This document shows positions 16,453-24,486 of a stretch of DNA of 48,841 nucleotides, piece by piece (position 1 is the first letter of the stretch; each line of letters begins with the position of its first letter). The notes beneath the pieces were generated by a model. It worked only from the letters and a program-made list of their open reading frames with translations. It was not told where the DNA came from and searched no databases. A program made the translations under genes and the position numbers. Origin of the DNA: Limiplasma sp964504385 (GTDB lineage: Bacteria > Bacillota > Clostridia > Christensenellales > Aristaeellaceae); NCBI GenBank assembly GCA_964504385.1, contig CAZDEF010000010.1, positions 1-48,841 of the forward strand. Direction: 5' to 3'.

Positions 16453-16966
16453 GACCCGACCTCCGTTCCAGCACATCATGAAGCTTTTCTCGTGCGCGCT
16501 TTAATCGAGTTGACACAGTGGAATGTGCGATCCCCAATGCATGAGCAATTTCATTCACATTCATGTTCTGCCAGTAGTACAGCATAATGACTTCCTTGAG
16601 TTTGGGCGGAAGCTCCATGATATCGCACATAATGCCAAGTTCATCGTCTTCGTCCGGCGCCTGGGCTGCTATGGGGATCTCGTCCAGCACAATGTGGCTG
16701 TCGCGATGCCTAAACCAAGCAGAGCGCTGCATATCCCGGCATGTGTTCATGGCGATCCGCACCAGCCACGTCTTTTCGCTGCACTCACCGCGGAAATCGT
16801 CCAAGGCTTTATAGGCCTTGAGGAATGTTTCCTGCGTAGCGTCTTTCGCCAGCTCCATATCCCGCAGATACACATAACACATGCGGAGCAATAATCCCTG
16901 ATATTGATCCACCATTTGGATCATCATCCGGTCGCGGTCGTTGCCCAGATCTTTGACAACTTCCAT
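16439..16966 (-). CDS. ECF RNA polymerase sigma factor
   Basis: This 175-aa sigma-70-family protein contains only regions 2 and 4, as in extracytoplasmic-function sigma factors. Region 2 spans about residues 18-85, with the AKDATQETFLKAYKAL core and a KTWLVRIAMNTCRDMQR segment. Region 4 spans about residues 115-165, with LPPKLKEVIMLYYW and the helix-turn-helix NEIAHALGIAHSTVSTRLKR. AAAGGAGGTGA precedes the ATG with close spacing. It overlaps the anti-sigma gene. The 311-bp region upstream would be the place for an autoregulated promoter. I see a CGTC motif near the expected -10 but no convincing -35. Confidence 0.92.
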   Translation of the reverse strand: MEVVKDLGNDRDRMMIQMVDQYQGLLLRMCYVYLRDMELAKDATQETFLKAYKALDDFRGECSEKTWLVRIAMNTCRDMQRSAWFRHRDSHIVLDEIPIAAQAPDEDDELGIMCDIMELPPKLKEVIMLYYWQNMNVNEIAHALGIAHSTVSTRLKRAREKLHDVLERRSGHGRF

Positions 16967-17277
16967 CCATTGCTCACCTCCTTTGATGATATAGACGAAG
17001 CAAAGGCGCCTTCCTGTCGATCTTTTCGAAAAAATGTGAAGCTCCTTGTGGATAGAACGAGAAATGCAGGCACAGCCGCTTTTCCGTCAACTGATCTGTC
17101 ATGCTCGGCTTTCTTCGAAAATCCGATCTGCCATTTGAACAAGTATACAAAAAGGCCGCCTTACGCGACCTTTTTTGATAAGTTGAACCATCGCCGCCGA
17201 TGAATCCTGCGGCTTTGATTTTGATAGAACAGAGCGTTTGTGGTTGAGCATACCAGACCGACCAGTGAGCTAACTGC
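16967..17277. other. 311-bp intergenic region before the ECF sigma gene
   Basis: It holds the end of the creatininase transcript. There is a hairpin GCCGC/GCGGC near 17193-17215 and the terminator at 17149-17176. The sigma-factor leader has the ribosome binding site AAAGGAGGTGA near 16973-16983. I find no gene in it. The promoter for the sigma gene should lie at 16990-17100. Confidence 0.5.
17149..17176. terminator. Bidirectional intrinsic terminator after the creatininase gene
   Basis: AAAAAGGCCGC and GCGACCTTTTTT (with one G-T pair) form a stem around TTAC, with A and T runs on both sides. Confidence 0.8.
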
Positions 17278-18090
17278 TCAGTTTTTCCCAGCCACTTCAC
17301 GGCAACGCTTGTAGAATTCCCTTTGCAGCTTTGGTACTTCTTCGTCCCGCTTGACAGCGCGGATCCATCCGGCAACATCCTCAGCCATAGCGTCCAGCGC
17401 GATCTCGCCCTTTTCAGCTGTGGCAGCCGAAGGGGTTCCCGATACATGTTCAGGATATAGGTCATACCACCATAGCGCAGTATGCACTCCCTTCAGATGT
17501 TCAAGCTTACTGTTCGGTAAGATCGGTTCCGCAAATCTTTGGCACTCCAGTTTTACAGTGCCGGGAGCCGCCGCCATCATCAAGCTTGTTTCCTTTTCAT
17601 CAGCATGACCGCCTTCAGGCGTGTCCCAAATTTTCAGGGCATTCACATGCTCACCGCCATCCATAAATACACAGTACAGCGTGTAGTCGACTTCGCGGTT
17701 GATCTGATCCATCATAAAGTAATGCAGGAAATTCGTGTTTCCTCCATGCCCGTTCACGATCAGGATCTTTTTGAAACCATTACGAGCAATTTCATCCAGC
17801 AGCATTTTCAGCATACTGGTCAGCATGGGTGCAGGAAAATTGATGGTTCCAGCAAAGCATCCCGCCTCGTGTACCTGACCGAACCAATAGGGCGGAAAGA
17901 CAACGCATTGACACGCATCTTTCTGCGCAGCACGGCAGCACACTTCGTGCGCAACGATCGCGTCCGTTCCGAAGGGCATATGCTCACCATGACGTTCCAA
18001 AGAGCCAATCGGCAGCACGCACAATCGTTCTTCGCGAGCCAGTTTTTCAAACTCAGAAGGTGTCAGATATTCCCAACGTACCTGTCGCAT
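17278..18090 (-). CDS. Creatininase-family amidohydrolase
   Basis: Creatininase-family enzymes are Zn/Mn-dependent cyclic or linear amide hydrolases (creatininase, MftE, FAPy deformylase and others). The 270-aa protein has the metal-binding start PIGSLERHGEHMPFGTD (Glu32, His34, Asp43). It also has the central VNGHGGNTNFL motif near residues 112-122 and a GGHADEKETSLMM segment near 180 that carries the second metal Glu. The actual substrate is not deducible. The gene stands alone, with a palindrome upstream and a terminator downstream. Its codon use and A+T content are slightly different from the housekeeping genes around it. Confidence 0.85.
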   Translation of the reverse strand: MRQVRWEYLTPSEFEKLAREERLCVLPIGSLERHGEHMPFGTDAIVAHEVCCRAAQKDACQCVVFPPYWFGQVHEAGCFAGTINFPAPMLTSMLKMLLDEIARNGFKKILIVNGHGGNTNFLHYFMMDQINREVDYTLYCVFMDGGEHVNALKIWDTPEGGHADEKETSLMMAAAPGTVKLECQRFAEPILPNSKLEHLKGVHTALWWYDLYPEHVSGTPSAATAEKGEIALDAMAEDVAGWIRAVKRDEEVPKLQREFYKRCREVAGKN

Positions 18091-18155
18091 ATTCCGTTTG
18101 CTCCTCTTTCTATGCCGATTTTGATGTTTCCTAGCGCATACTATACGCGATTTCT

Positions 18156-18168
18156 ATACCAATGGTAT
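18156..18168. promoter_or_regulatory. Palindrome upstream of the creatininase gene
   Basis: ATACC-AAT-GGTAT is a perfect inverted repeat. On the minus strand it lies about 10 bp upstream of TATAGT, a possible -10 box, so it may be an operator. The -35 box is not clear. Confidence 0.3.
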
Positions 18169-18190
18169 TTGATGTGCTGATTATAAGCCA

Positions 18191-18215
18191 AAAGCCAGTC
18201 CTTTCGACTGGCTTT
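18191..18215 (-). terminator. Terminator of the tRNA-Ala gene
   Basis: GCCAGTC-GAAAG-GACTGGC followed by TTTT on the minus strand, 7 bp after the tRNA 3' end. Confidence 0.85.
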
Positions 18216-18221
18216 CATTAT

Positions 18222-18297
18222 TGGTGGAGCATAGCGGATTCGAACCGCTGACCTCTACAATGCGAATGTAGCGCGCTACCAACTGTGCTAATGCCCC
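18222..18297 (-). tRNA. tRNA-Ala, anticodon CGC
   Basis: The 76-nt minus-strand sequence folds as a cloverleaf. The acceptor stem GGGGCAT/ATGCTCC includes the G3-U70 wobble that identifies alanine tRNAs. The D-loop contains AGTTGGTAG. The anticodon stem is CTACA/TGTAG with loop TTCGCAT, giving anticodon CGC for GCG codons. The T-arm has GGTTCGAATCC. The 3' ACCA is encoded. It has its own promoter and terminator. Confidence 0.95.
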
Positions 18298-18326
18298 ATG
18301 TGTTAGTTTTTCAACCAACGGATGAT

Positions 18327-18355
18327 ATTATAGCAAAGTTCAAATCAAAAAGCAA
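18327..18355 (-). promoter_or_regulatory. Promoter for tRNA-Ala
   Basis: Minus-strand TTGCTT (18350-18355) and TATAAT (18327-18332) with a 17-bp spacer, about 30 bp upstream of the mature tRNA 5' end. Confidence 0.8.
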
Positions 18356-18375
18356 TACATTTTCAAAACTTTTTT

Positions 18376-18421
18376 AGAAAGCCGGCGACCGTTGAAGGAG
18401 GTTCGCAGGTCACCGGCTTTC
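18376..18421 (-). terminator. Terminator after the rph/rdgB-yfcE operon
   Basis: GAAAGCCGGTGACC pairs with GGTCGCCGGCTTTC across a loop of about 18 nt, followed by a T-rich run on the minus strand. Confidence 0.75.
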
Positions 18422-18432
18422 AATTGGCTGTA

Positions 18433-18933
18433 TCAGGTTTCCCACTGGACAAGACGTGGACGCACAAAACCGTTGTCCTCCACGCAGATCTCGGCATAAG
18501 CGCTGCGTTTGCCGTAGCGTTCACAGATAGCGCCGGGATTGATCATGGTCACATTTCGTTCCAGATCGATCTTTTCGCGGTGTGTGTGACCATACAGCGC
18601 AACCTGCGCCTCGCGTTCCTGCGCGGCGTACCAAAGGCGATCCAAGCCGTATTTCACATAGCGTTGATGGCCGTGGCAGGCGTAGAAGCGCACGCCATTC
18701 ACCAGAAACAGAACTTCTCCTGCCTCGCGTCTGCCCCAGTCATTGTTGCCACACACAGCATAGCAGACCGTCCCCTGCGTATGGAGCATGGATCTGACGG
18801 TTTCAAAATCGTCCATGCCGTCTCCCAGAAATACGGCTACATCCACCGCGCCATGGCGTAGCGCCTGTTCAAAGGCTTCGCGCAGTCCTGTCACATCGCC
18901 GTGAGAATCCGAAACCACAATCACGCGTTTCAT
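18433..18933 (-). CDS. YfcE/MJ0936-type metallophosphodiesterase
   Basis: This 166-aa protein is a small calcineurin-like phosphoesterase of the YfcE/MJ0936 type. Metal-binding motifs are all present: VSDSHGD (residues 6-12), FLGDGMDD near 35-42, CGNNDWG near 61-67, and the GHTHREK motif near 116. It ends shortly after the NPGAICERYGKRSAYAEI segment, as usual for the family. The physiological substrate is unknown, though family members hydrolyse phosphodiesters such as bis-pNPP in vitro. It starts 3 bp after the rph/rdgB stop, a clear operon. The same pairing of RdgB with a YfcE-like gene is common in Clostridia and suggests a nucleotide clean-up role. Confidence 0.9.
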   Translation of the reverse strand: MKRVIVVSDSHGDVTGLREAFEQALRHGAVDVAVFLGDGMDDFETVRSMLHTQGTVCYAVCGNNDWGRREAGEVLFLVNGVRFYACHGHQRYVKYGLDRLWYAAQEREAQVALYGHTHREKIDLERNVTMINPGAICERYGKRSAYAEICVEDNGFVRPRLVQWET

Positions 18934-18936
18934 GAA

Positions 18937-20250
18937 TCACAGCACCTCTCTGAGCACCTCACGCATTTTTTCGGAGGCTGCCGCGCGATGGCTGACAGCG
19001 TTTTTCTCCTTCTCCGTCATTTGGGCAAAGGTTTTGCCAGAGCGATACTGGAACAGCGGATCGTATCCGAAGCCGCCTTCACCGGCGCGCTCCCGCAGGA
19101 GTTCGCCCACGCACTCGCCGCGCACCACACGCGTCTTTTCGCCCGGCAAGGCCAGCGCCATGGCGCACACAAAGCGGCATGTGCGCTTGTCCTCATTCGC
19201 CATATTCTTCAGCAGAAGGGCGTTGTTGGCGGCATCATCGCCATGTTCGCCCGCATAGCGCGCGCTGTATACACCGGGCGCGCCGCCCAGTACATCTACG
19301 CTCAGGCCGCTGTCATCTGCCAGTGCGGGCAGACCCGTTGCTTTGGCGACCGCTTCTGCCTTGATCGCAGCGTTCTGCTCAAAGGTTTCCCCGTCTTCTG
19401 CAATATCGCCGCTGAAACCCGCCTGCTTCATCGGCACCAGCTCCACCATGCCGCCGAAAATATCGGAAAGCTCCTTCAGCTTGTGCGCATTGCCGGTTGC
19501 CACCACGATCCGCTTGGCAGGAAGCAGCCATTCCCCCTGTCCATGGAGCACCTCGCGCTGCACGCGCATCAGGCTGCGCACGCCCGAACGTCCCATATCC
19601 AGAATGGCGTTGAGCTCAAGATTGGTAAAAGCGCGTCCTTCGCCAGTTCCCTGCAGTTCGATAAATTCGCCGCGCTGGTTCATCACCAGGTTCATGTCGG
19701 TCTGCGCGTTGCTGTCCTCCACATAGCACAGATCCAGCATGGGCTGATCGTCCACGATTCCAGCGCTGATCGCAGCCACCTGGCCAATGATGGGGTTCTG
19801 ATCGATCAAGCCGTTCTGCATCAGCTTGTTCACCGCCAGCACAAGCGCCACATAGGCTCCGGTGATCGAAGCGGTGCGGGTACCGCCGTCTGCCTGCAGC
19901 ACATCGCAGTCGAGCGTGATGGTGCGTTCGCCCAGCTTGGTCATGTCCACCGCCTGTCTGAGCGAACGGCCGATCAAGCGCTGGATCTCCACGCTTCGGC
20001 CATCCTTCTTGATGCCGTCGCGCTGTTTGCGCCGTCCGGTGGAGGCTGGCAGCATGGCATATTCCGCCGTCACCCAGCCGCGGCCAGTATTGCGCAGGAA
20101 GGGCGGCACTCCCTCCTCCACGCTTGCAGTGCAGATGACGCGGGTCTTGCCGGTAGCGATAAGGCAACTTCCGTCCGCCGTTTCCATAAAATTGGGCAGG
20201 ATGGTGCAGGGACGCGGCTGATGATTGAGGCGCTGATCACAACGAGTCAT
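18937..20250 (-). CDS. Bifunctional RNase PH / dITP-XTP pyrophosphatase
   Basis: Two enzymes are fused in one 437-aa chain. Residues 1-240 are RNase PH (rph), the phosphorolytic 3' exonuclease that trims tRNA precursors. It has RPCTILPNF, the GSCLIATGKTRVICTASVEE strand, LPASTGRRKQRDG, and the DCDVLQADGGTRTASITGAY signature. Residues from about 247 are RdgB/HAM1, which removes dITP and XTP from the nucleotide pool. It has VVATGNAHKLKEL, ALADDSGLSVDVLGG, APGVYSARYAG, and GFGYDPLF with the final SHRAAA motif. Both active sites look intact. The long upstream open frame is not used: the ATG at 20250 follows AAGGAGTTGTCCTT. The fusion is known in some Bacillota. Confidence 0.93.
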   Translation of the reverse strand: MTRCDQRLNHQPRPCTILPNFMETADGSCLIATGKTRVICTASVEEGVPPFLRNTGRGWVTAEYAMLPASTGRRKQRDGIKKDGRSVEIQRLIGRSLRQAVDMTKLGERTITLDCDVLQADGGTRTASITGAYVALVLAVNKLMQNGLIDQNPIIGQVAAISAGIVDDQPMLDLCYVEDSNAQTDMNLVMNQRGEFIELQGTGEGRAFTNLELNAILDMGRSGVRSLMRVQREVLHGQGEWLLPAKRIVVATGNAHKLKELSDIFGGMVELVPMKQAGFSGDIAEDGETFEQNAAIKAEAVAKATGLPALADDSGLSVDVLGGAPGVYSARYAGEHGDDAANNALLLKNMANEDKRTCRFVCAMALALPGEKTRVVRGECVGELLRERAGEGGFGYDPLFQYRSGKTFAQMTEKEKNAVSHRAAASEKMREVLREVL

Positions 20251-20326
20251 AAGGACAACTCCTTCGCAGATTTCATCTGACATTCGATAAAAGGCCGCGC
20301 AGCTTGCTTGCACGGCATTCCTCTGC

Positions 20327-20355
20327 ATTATACATTCTATGGTGGTAAAAGTCCA
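20327..20355 (-). promoter_or_regulatory. Promoter for rph/rdgB
   Basis: Perfect minus-strand TATAAT (20327-20332), 17 bp from TGGACT (20350-20355), a partial -35 match. It gives a leader of about 70 nt. Confidence 0.6.
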
Positions 20356-20371
20356 GTCCGCAGAAAAGGGT

Positions 20372-20407
20372 TTGCGCCTTTCGTCCCGAATTGTGTATGT
20401 GATCACA
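20372..20407 (+). promoter_or_regulatory. Possible promoter and palindrome before the P1 peptidase gene
   Basis: TTGCGC (20372-20377) and TATGTG (20396-20401) are 18 bp apart. The perfect palindrome TGTGATCACA (20398-20407) overlaps the -10 box and start region, where a repressor could act. It is not a CRP site, because the 6-bp spacer is missing. Confidence 0.35.
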
Positions 20408-20426
20408 GTCTTACGGAGGAATGACC

Positions 20427-21452
20427 ATGCCAACAGCACGCGAACGTGGAATCATCATCGGCAATCTGCCGACCGGCCCGCGCAATCTGATCACCGACGT
20501 GCCCGGTGTGACCGTCGGTCAAGTCACCATTACCGAAGGAGCCCACAACACCGGCGTGACGGTCATCATGCCTTGTGCGGACAATCCTTTTGTTCACAAG
20601 CTGACCGCCGCGCAGCATGTGCTGAACGGCTTTGGGAAAACAGCCGGGCTGATGCAGCTGGAGGAGCTCGGCACGATCGAAACGCCTATCGCGCTCACCA
20701 ACACGCTGAATATCGGTCTTGTGCATGATGCCCTGGTGGGCTACATGATCGACCGCTGCGAGCAGGACGGCGTGCCGCTCCGTTCGGTCAACCCCATCGT
20801 ATGCGAATGCAATGACGCATCGCTGAATGATATCTGTCACCGCGCCGTACAGCAGGAACATGTGCTGCAGGCTATCGCCTGCGCCAGCGCAGATTTTGCG
20901 CAGGGCGCAGTGGGCGCAGGGCGCGGCATGACCTGTCACGGCCTAAAAGGGGGCATCGGTTCCGCCTCGCGCATCATGGAGCTGGACGGACATGCCTACA
21001 CGCTGGGCGTGCTGGTGCTGAGCAATCACGGTTCGCTTTCCGATCTGATGGTGCTGGGAGAGCCTATCGGCCCGCGCATCCAGCAGGAGATGGAAGAGGC
21101 CCTTCCGGACAAAGGCTCCTGCATCGTTGTGATGGCCACGGATCTGCCGCTGAATGACCGTCAGCTTCGCCGCGTTATCCGCCGCGCGGGTGTCGGTCTC
21201 GCCCGATTGGGTTCCTTCATCGGGCATGGCAGCGGCGAGGTTTTCCTTGGGTTCACCACAGCCAACCGCATGCCGCACGACACCGGCGATGCATTCGTCC
21301 CCATGGCGGTTCTGCATGAAGATCTCATGGACCTCCCCTTCCGCGCCATGGCTGAAGCCACTGAGGAAGCCGTGCTCAATTCCATGCTCATGGCAGAGAG
21401 CGTGCGTTCTGCCAGTGGCACCGTGCGCAGAAGTCTGGCGGAGTTTATCTGA
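20427..21452 (+). CDS. P1 family peptidase (DmpA/S58-like)
   Basis: Family S58 enzymes are N-terminal-nucleophile aminopeptidases that mature by cutting themselves, with specificities from D-aminopeptidase to beta-peptidase. The 341-aa protein has the N-terminal GNLPTGPRNLITDVPGV segment and the VGQVTITEG and TGVTVIMP strands. It also has the ALTNTLNIGLVHDALVGYM region, the GAGRGMTCHGLKGGIG loop, and then GVLVLSNHGSLSDLMVLG, where the Gly-Ser step is the expected self-cleavage and nucleophile site. An ATG at 20421 abuts the ribosome binding site ACGGAGGA, so the ATG at 20427 is preferred. It stands alone between divergent rph/rdgB and convergent GerMN. Substrate unknown. Confidence 0.88.
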   Translation: MPTARERGIIIGNLPTGPRNLITDVPGVTVGQVTITEGAHNTGVTVIMPCADNPFVHKLTAAQHVLNGFGKTAGLMQLEELGTIETPIALTNTLNIGLVHDALVGYMIDRCEQDGVPLRSVNPIVCECNDASLNDICHRAVQQEHVLQAIACASADFAQGAVGAGRGMTCHGLKGGIGSASRIMELDGHAYTLGVLVLSNHGSLSDLMVLGEPIGPRIQQEMEEALPDKGSCIVVMATDLPLNDRQLRRVIRRAGVGLARLGSFIGHGSGEVFLGFTTANRMPHDTGDAFVPMAVLHEDLMDLPFRAMAEATEEAVLNSMLMAESVRSASGTVRRSLAEFI

Positions 21453-21491
21453 GAAGCTGCTTTTTCCCATTCTCCAAACGATACGAATACT

Positions 21492-21532
21492 CCGACAGGA
21501 CTGCCGCAGCTTCTTTGCGGCAGTCCTGTCGG
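21492..21532. terminator. Perfect 17-bp hairpin between convergent genes
   Basis: CCGACAGGACTGCCGCA (21492-21508) and its exact complement (21516-21532) flank a 7-nt loop. It lacks a good T-run but sits where both the P1 peptidase and GerMN transcripts end. Confidence 0.7.
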
Positions 21533-21565
21533 ATAAAATGCTTTTTGAATCTTCCAAGTTGCTTT

Positions 21566-22588
21566 TCAGTCCAACTCCACCACGCCCGGATACTGGGCGA
21601 TCACTTCTTCCTCCTTGTTGATGAAGGTGGCTTCCGCATCGGGCTGCTTTTCGAGCTTTTCTCCCTCCACCAGCACCTCCACCTTTTTCACGCCGGGAAA
21701 CTGTGAGCAGGTAAACAGGATCGCCCGAATCGCCTGTTCGCCGCCATCGCTGGTTTCCATCGTTTCCTTAAACTCCTTGGAAAAATTCAGCGTCACCGTT
21801 CCGTTTTTCATGCTGACGCTCTTGATACCGCAGCCCTCCGGCAGGGCGCGTTCCAGCCCGCTGTCCGCCTGCGGGCCTTTAGCCAGCTCCAGCACAGCAG
21901 TGCTTACGTCCGCAGTGCTGAACACGGTGCGGGTAACGGGCACCAGCATGCGTCCGGTCTGAGAGGGAAAATACAGCTGCACCTGTCCGGCGCTTCCGTT
22001 GAGGGTCTCCACGCTTTCCATGTTCAAATTCCCGCCGGAAAACACGCCGCTCACATCCGTACCGTAGGTCAGCTTGCTGCGCTTCTGGCCATCAAATTCC
22101 AGCGTGACTTCATCCACGGTCGAAAAGCAGGTCATGGCATTGACGATGGCGTCTACCATCAGCACTTCTTCTGAAGCATTCAGGCAGCTGAGCGCCTCCT
22201 TGCTCACGTTGACATTGGCCCGCCCGTCCTTGATGTCGATCTCAAAGCTGGTGTTTTCCGGAATGACTGTGCGCAGTCCCAACCGGGCCGCCTGCATATC
22301 GTTGGCGCTGTCTTTCACCATCAGATTGAGCGTTGCCTTAGCAATTCCGTCGGTCTTGGGCACTTGCCGCGTGACCGGCACCAGATAGCCGTCGCCGTCC
22401 TCGTAAAACACCACAGTGGATACGGTCTCCACCTGTGTGTCCGCCATGGTTTGCTCAATAGGGATTGTCGTCTGATCCACCAGCACCTGCGATGTTGTCT
22501 GCTCGCCGCTCTTCAAGGCCAGCACCACCACCAGCGCCGCTGCGCACAAAATGAGAATCCGCTCGATATCGGCCCGTTTGATCTTCAT
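21566..22588 (-). CDS. GerMN domain protein (spore germination/sporulation type)
   Basis: This 340-aa protein has an N-terminal membrane anchor (about residues 10-26, ILILCAAALVVVLAL) and two tandem GerMN domains. The first lies around residues 60-185 (start VVFYEDGDGYLVPVTRQV) and the second around 200-320 (start VQLYFPSQTGRMLVPVTR). Each ends with an NVNVSKEAL or TLNFSKEFKE strand and a segment on the V(D/K)EV/VKKVEV pattern. In Bacillus GerM has the same two-domain structure and is needed for sporulation and germination. The GTG at 22597 lies inside the ribosome binding site, so the ATG at 22588, with GGAG 8 nt upstream, is used. No lipobox cysteine is visible, which separates it from GerM lipoproteins. 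Confidence 0.85.
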   Translation of the reverse strand: MKIKRADIERILILCAAALVVVLALKSGEQTTSQVLVDQTTIPIEQTMADTQVETVSTVVFYEDGDGYLVPVTRQVPKTDGIAKATLNLMVKDSANDMQAARLGLRTVIPENTSFEIDIKDGRANVNVSKEALSCLNASEEVLMVDAIVNAMTCFSTVDEVTLEFDGQKRSKLTYGTDVSGVFSGGNLNMESVETLNGSAGQVQLYFPSQTGRMLVPVTRTVFSTADVSTAVLELAKGPQADSGLERALPEGCGIKSVSMKNGTVTLNFSKEFKETMETSDGGEQAIRAILFTCSQFPGVKKVEVLVEGEKLEKQPDAEATFINKEEEVIAQYPGVVELD

Positions 22589-22666
22589 GTTTTTCACTCC
22601 TCGGCGTTCGATTGCATTGAAATCCTATGACCATCTGTCGGCATCCATGACCAAAACCATCCGTGA

Positions 22667-22695
22667 TTGCGCTTTTTTTCATCTTGTGCTATGAT
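22667..22695 (+). promoter_or_regulatory. Promoter for rqcH
   Basis: TTGCGC (22667-22672) and TATGAT (22690-22695) with a 17-bp spacer. The leader is about 30 nt. Confidence 0.78.
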
Positions 22696-22731
22696 GCACA
22701 CAACACCGCATTTTCAGGAGGAATGACCTTT

Positions 22732-24477
22732 ATGCCGATGGACGGCTTTACCCTTTCATTCATGCAGCGCGAACTGCGTGCTGCCTTGCTGGGCGGACGT
22801 GTGGACAAGGTAAATCAGCCCGAGCGTGATGCGCTGGTGCTGCTCATCCGTTCCGGCGGCAATCACCGGCTGCTTCTCAGCGCCAACGCCAATCAGGCTC
22901 GCGCCCAGCTGACCGCCCAGTCCTACGAAAATCCCGCAGAACCGCCCATGTTCTGCATGCTCATGCGCAAACACCTGCTTGGCTCCCGCATAGTGGAGAT
23001 CCAGCAGATCTCCGGCGACCGCATTCTGGCCATCGTATTCGACTGTCTGGACGAGATGGGGTACCATGTGCAGCGCACGCTGTATTTGGAGATCATGGGT
23101 CGTCATAGCAACCTCACCCTCGTCAATGAGAACGGCGTTATCATCGATGCCATTCGCCACGTCAACAGCGAGATGAGCCGCGTGCGCACCGTGCTTCCCG
23201 GCGGGATCTACCAGCTGCCGCCGCAGCCGGACAAGCTTACGCCGGACACGATCTCGCCCGAAGCGCTGAAGGAGCGGTTGGCTCCTCTGACCTGCACGTT
23301 ATCCAAGGGATTGATGGAATGCGTGGCCGGTATGGCCAGCGTATGCTCCAAGGAGGTCTGCGCGCAAATCGGCGTATCTGCCGCCACGCCCATTGCCAAA
23401 CTGGATCTGGATGTCATCGCGCCAAAGCTGTACACTTTCTACACCTTGGTTGAAAGCTCGTCGGTCACCCTGTACGATGATGCAGGTATGGCGCTGGATT
23501 TTTTTGCTTTCCCCTATCGCACCTTCACCTTGGAAAACCAGCAAGCCATGCCAACACTCAGCGCCGCCATGGACGAATTCTATTTGGGCCGCGACCTGCG
23601 CATGCGCATGCAGCAAAAAAGCGCCGGACTGCAAAAGCATGTCAAGAGCGCGCTTGAGCGTACAGAAAAGAAAAAGGCCATCATGCTGGACACGCTGCAA
23701 AGCAGCGACAAGACCGAACAGAACCGCATCTACGGCGATCTGCTCACAGCCAACCTGCACCTGATCGAAAAGGGTGCCGAGAGCGTGACCGTGATGAATT
23801 ACTACGATCCAGAGTATCCGAACGTGTCCATTCCCATCTCCAGCAGACTCACACCTGCACAGAATGCGCAAAGCTACTACAAGAAATACCGAAAAGCCAA
23901 GGTAGCGGAGCAGTATGCGAGCGAACAGCTGGTAACCATTGAGCGTGATCTGCTGCTGCTGGAAAACGCGCTGGATGATCTGGACAAATGCGAAACCAGC
24001 ACAGATCTGGCCGAGATCCGTTTTGTGCTGACCGAAAACGGCTTTCTGCGTCCGGATGCATCCCAGCGCAAAGGCAAGGGAAAAAAACTGCAGGAGGGCA
24101 AGCCTTACCGTTTTACCGCTGCCGATGGCACGCTCATCGAGGTTGGCAAGAACTCGCTGCAGAACGACCGTCTCACCCTGCACGCGCGCGGCAACGAAAC
24201 CTGGCTGCACGCGCAAAACATCCCCGGTTCGCACGTCATCATCCGCAGCGAGGAAGAACCCAGCAATGAAACGCTCCTGTACGCCTGCAAGCTGGCCACT
24301 TACTACAGCAAGGGGCGTAATCATCCGCAGCAGGCCATTGACTACACCAAGCGCAAGTATGTCAAAAAGGCCGCCGGTTCACCCGCCGGTTTGGTGACCT
24401 ACACCAATTTCAAAACCGCCATCATCGGCCTGACGCCCGAGGATGTAGCCAAAATTGTAAAAGAAGCGGGAAAGTAA
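22732..24477 (+). CDS. rqcH: RqcH (NEMF/Rqc2 family, FbpA-like) ribosome quality control factor
   Basis: RqcH binds stalled 50S subunits carrying peptidyl-tRNA and recruits tRNA-Ala to add C-terminal alanine tails that mark peptides for degradation. The 581-aa product has the NFACT-N domain (about residues 1-200, start MDGFTLSFMQREL). The ISGDRILAI segment contains the Asp-Arg pair that is essential in Bacillus RqcH. Helical coiled-coil arms lie around 290-430, and the C-terminal NFACT-R domain (about 450-570) has the ETWLHAQNIPGSHVII motif and YTKRKYVKK. Older annotation is fibronectin-binding protein FbpA. The ATG at 22723 touches AGGAGGA, so the ATG at 22732, spaced 9 nt, is chosen. The next gene starts 9 bp after its stop. 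Confidence 0.93.
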   Translation: MPMDGFTLSFMQRELRAALLGGRVDKVNQPERDALVLLIRSGGNHRLLLSANANQARAQLTAQSYENPAEPPMFCMLMRKHLLGSRIVEIQQISGDRILAIVFDCLDEMGYHVQRTLYLEIMGRHSNLTLVNENGVIIDAIRHVNSEMSRVRTVLPGGIYQLPPQPDKLTPDTISPEALKERLAPLTCTLSKGLMECVAGMASVCSKEVCAQIGVSAATPIAKLDLDVIAPKLYTFYTLVESSSVTLYDDAGMALDFFAFPYRTFTLENQQAMPTLSAAMDEFYLGRDLRMRMQQKSAGLQKHVKSALERTEKKKAIMLDTLQSSDKTEQNRIYGDLLTANLHLIEKGAESVTVMNYYDPEYPNVSIPISSRLTPAQNAQSYYKKYRKAKVAEQYASEQLVTIERDLLLLENALDDLDKCETSTDLAEIRFVLTENGFLRPDASQRKGKGKKLQEGKPYRFTAADGTLIEVGKNSLQNDRLTLHARGNETWLHAQNIPGSHVIIRSEEEPSNETLLYACKLATYYSKGRNHPQQAIDYTKRKYVKKAAGSPAGLVTYTNFKTAIIGLTPEDVAKIVKEAGK

Positions 24478-24486
24478 GGTGGGCGC

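Noticed and set aside
18361..18421. A second tRNA or small RNA next to tRNA-Ala
   Set aside because: The structure is a simple terminator hairpin of the yfcE transcript, with no cloverleaf.
20398..20407. CRP-type site TGTGATCACA
   Set aside because: CRP and FNR half-sites need a spacer between TGTGA and TCACA. Here they abut, so it was kept only as an unassigned palindrome.
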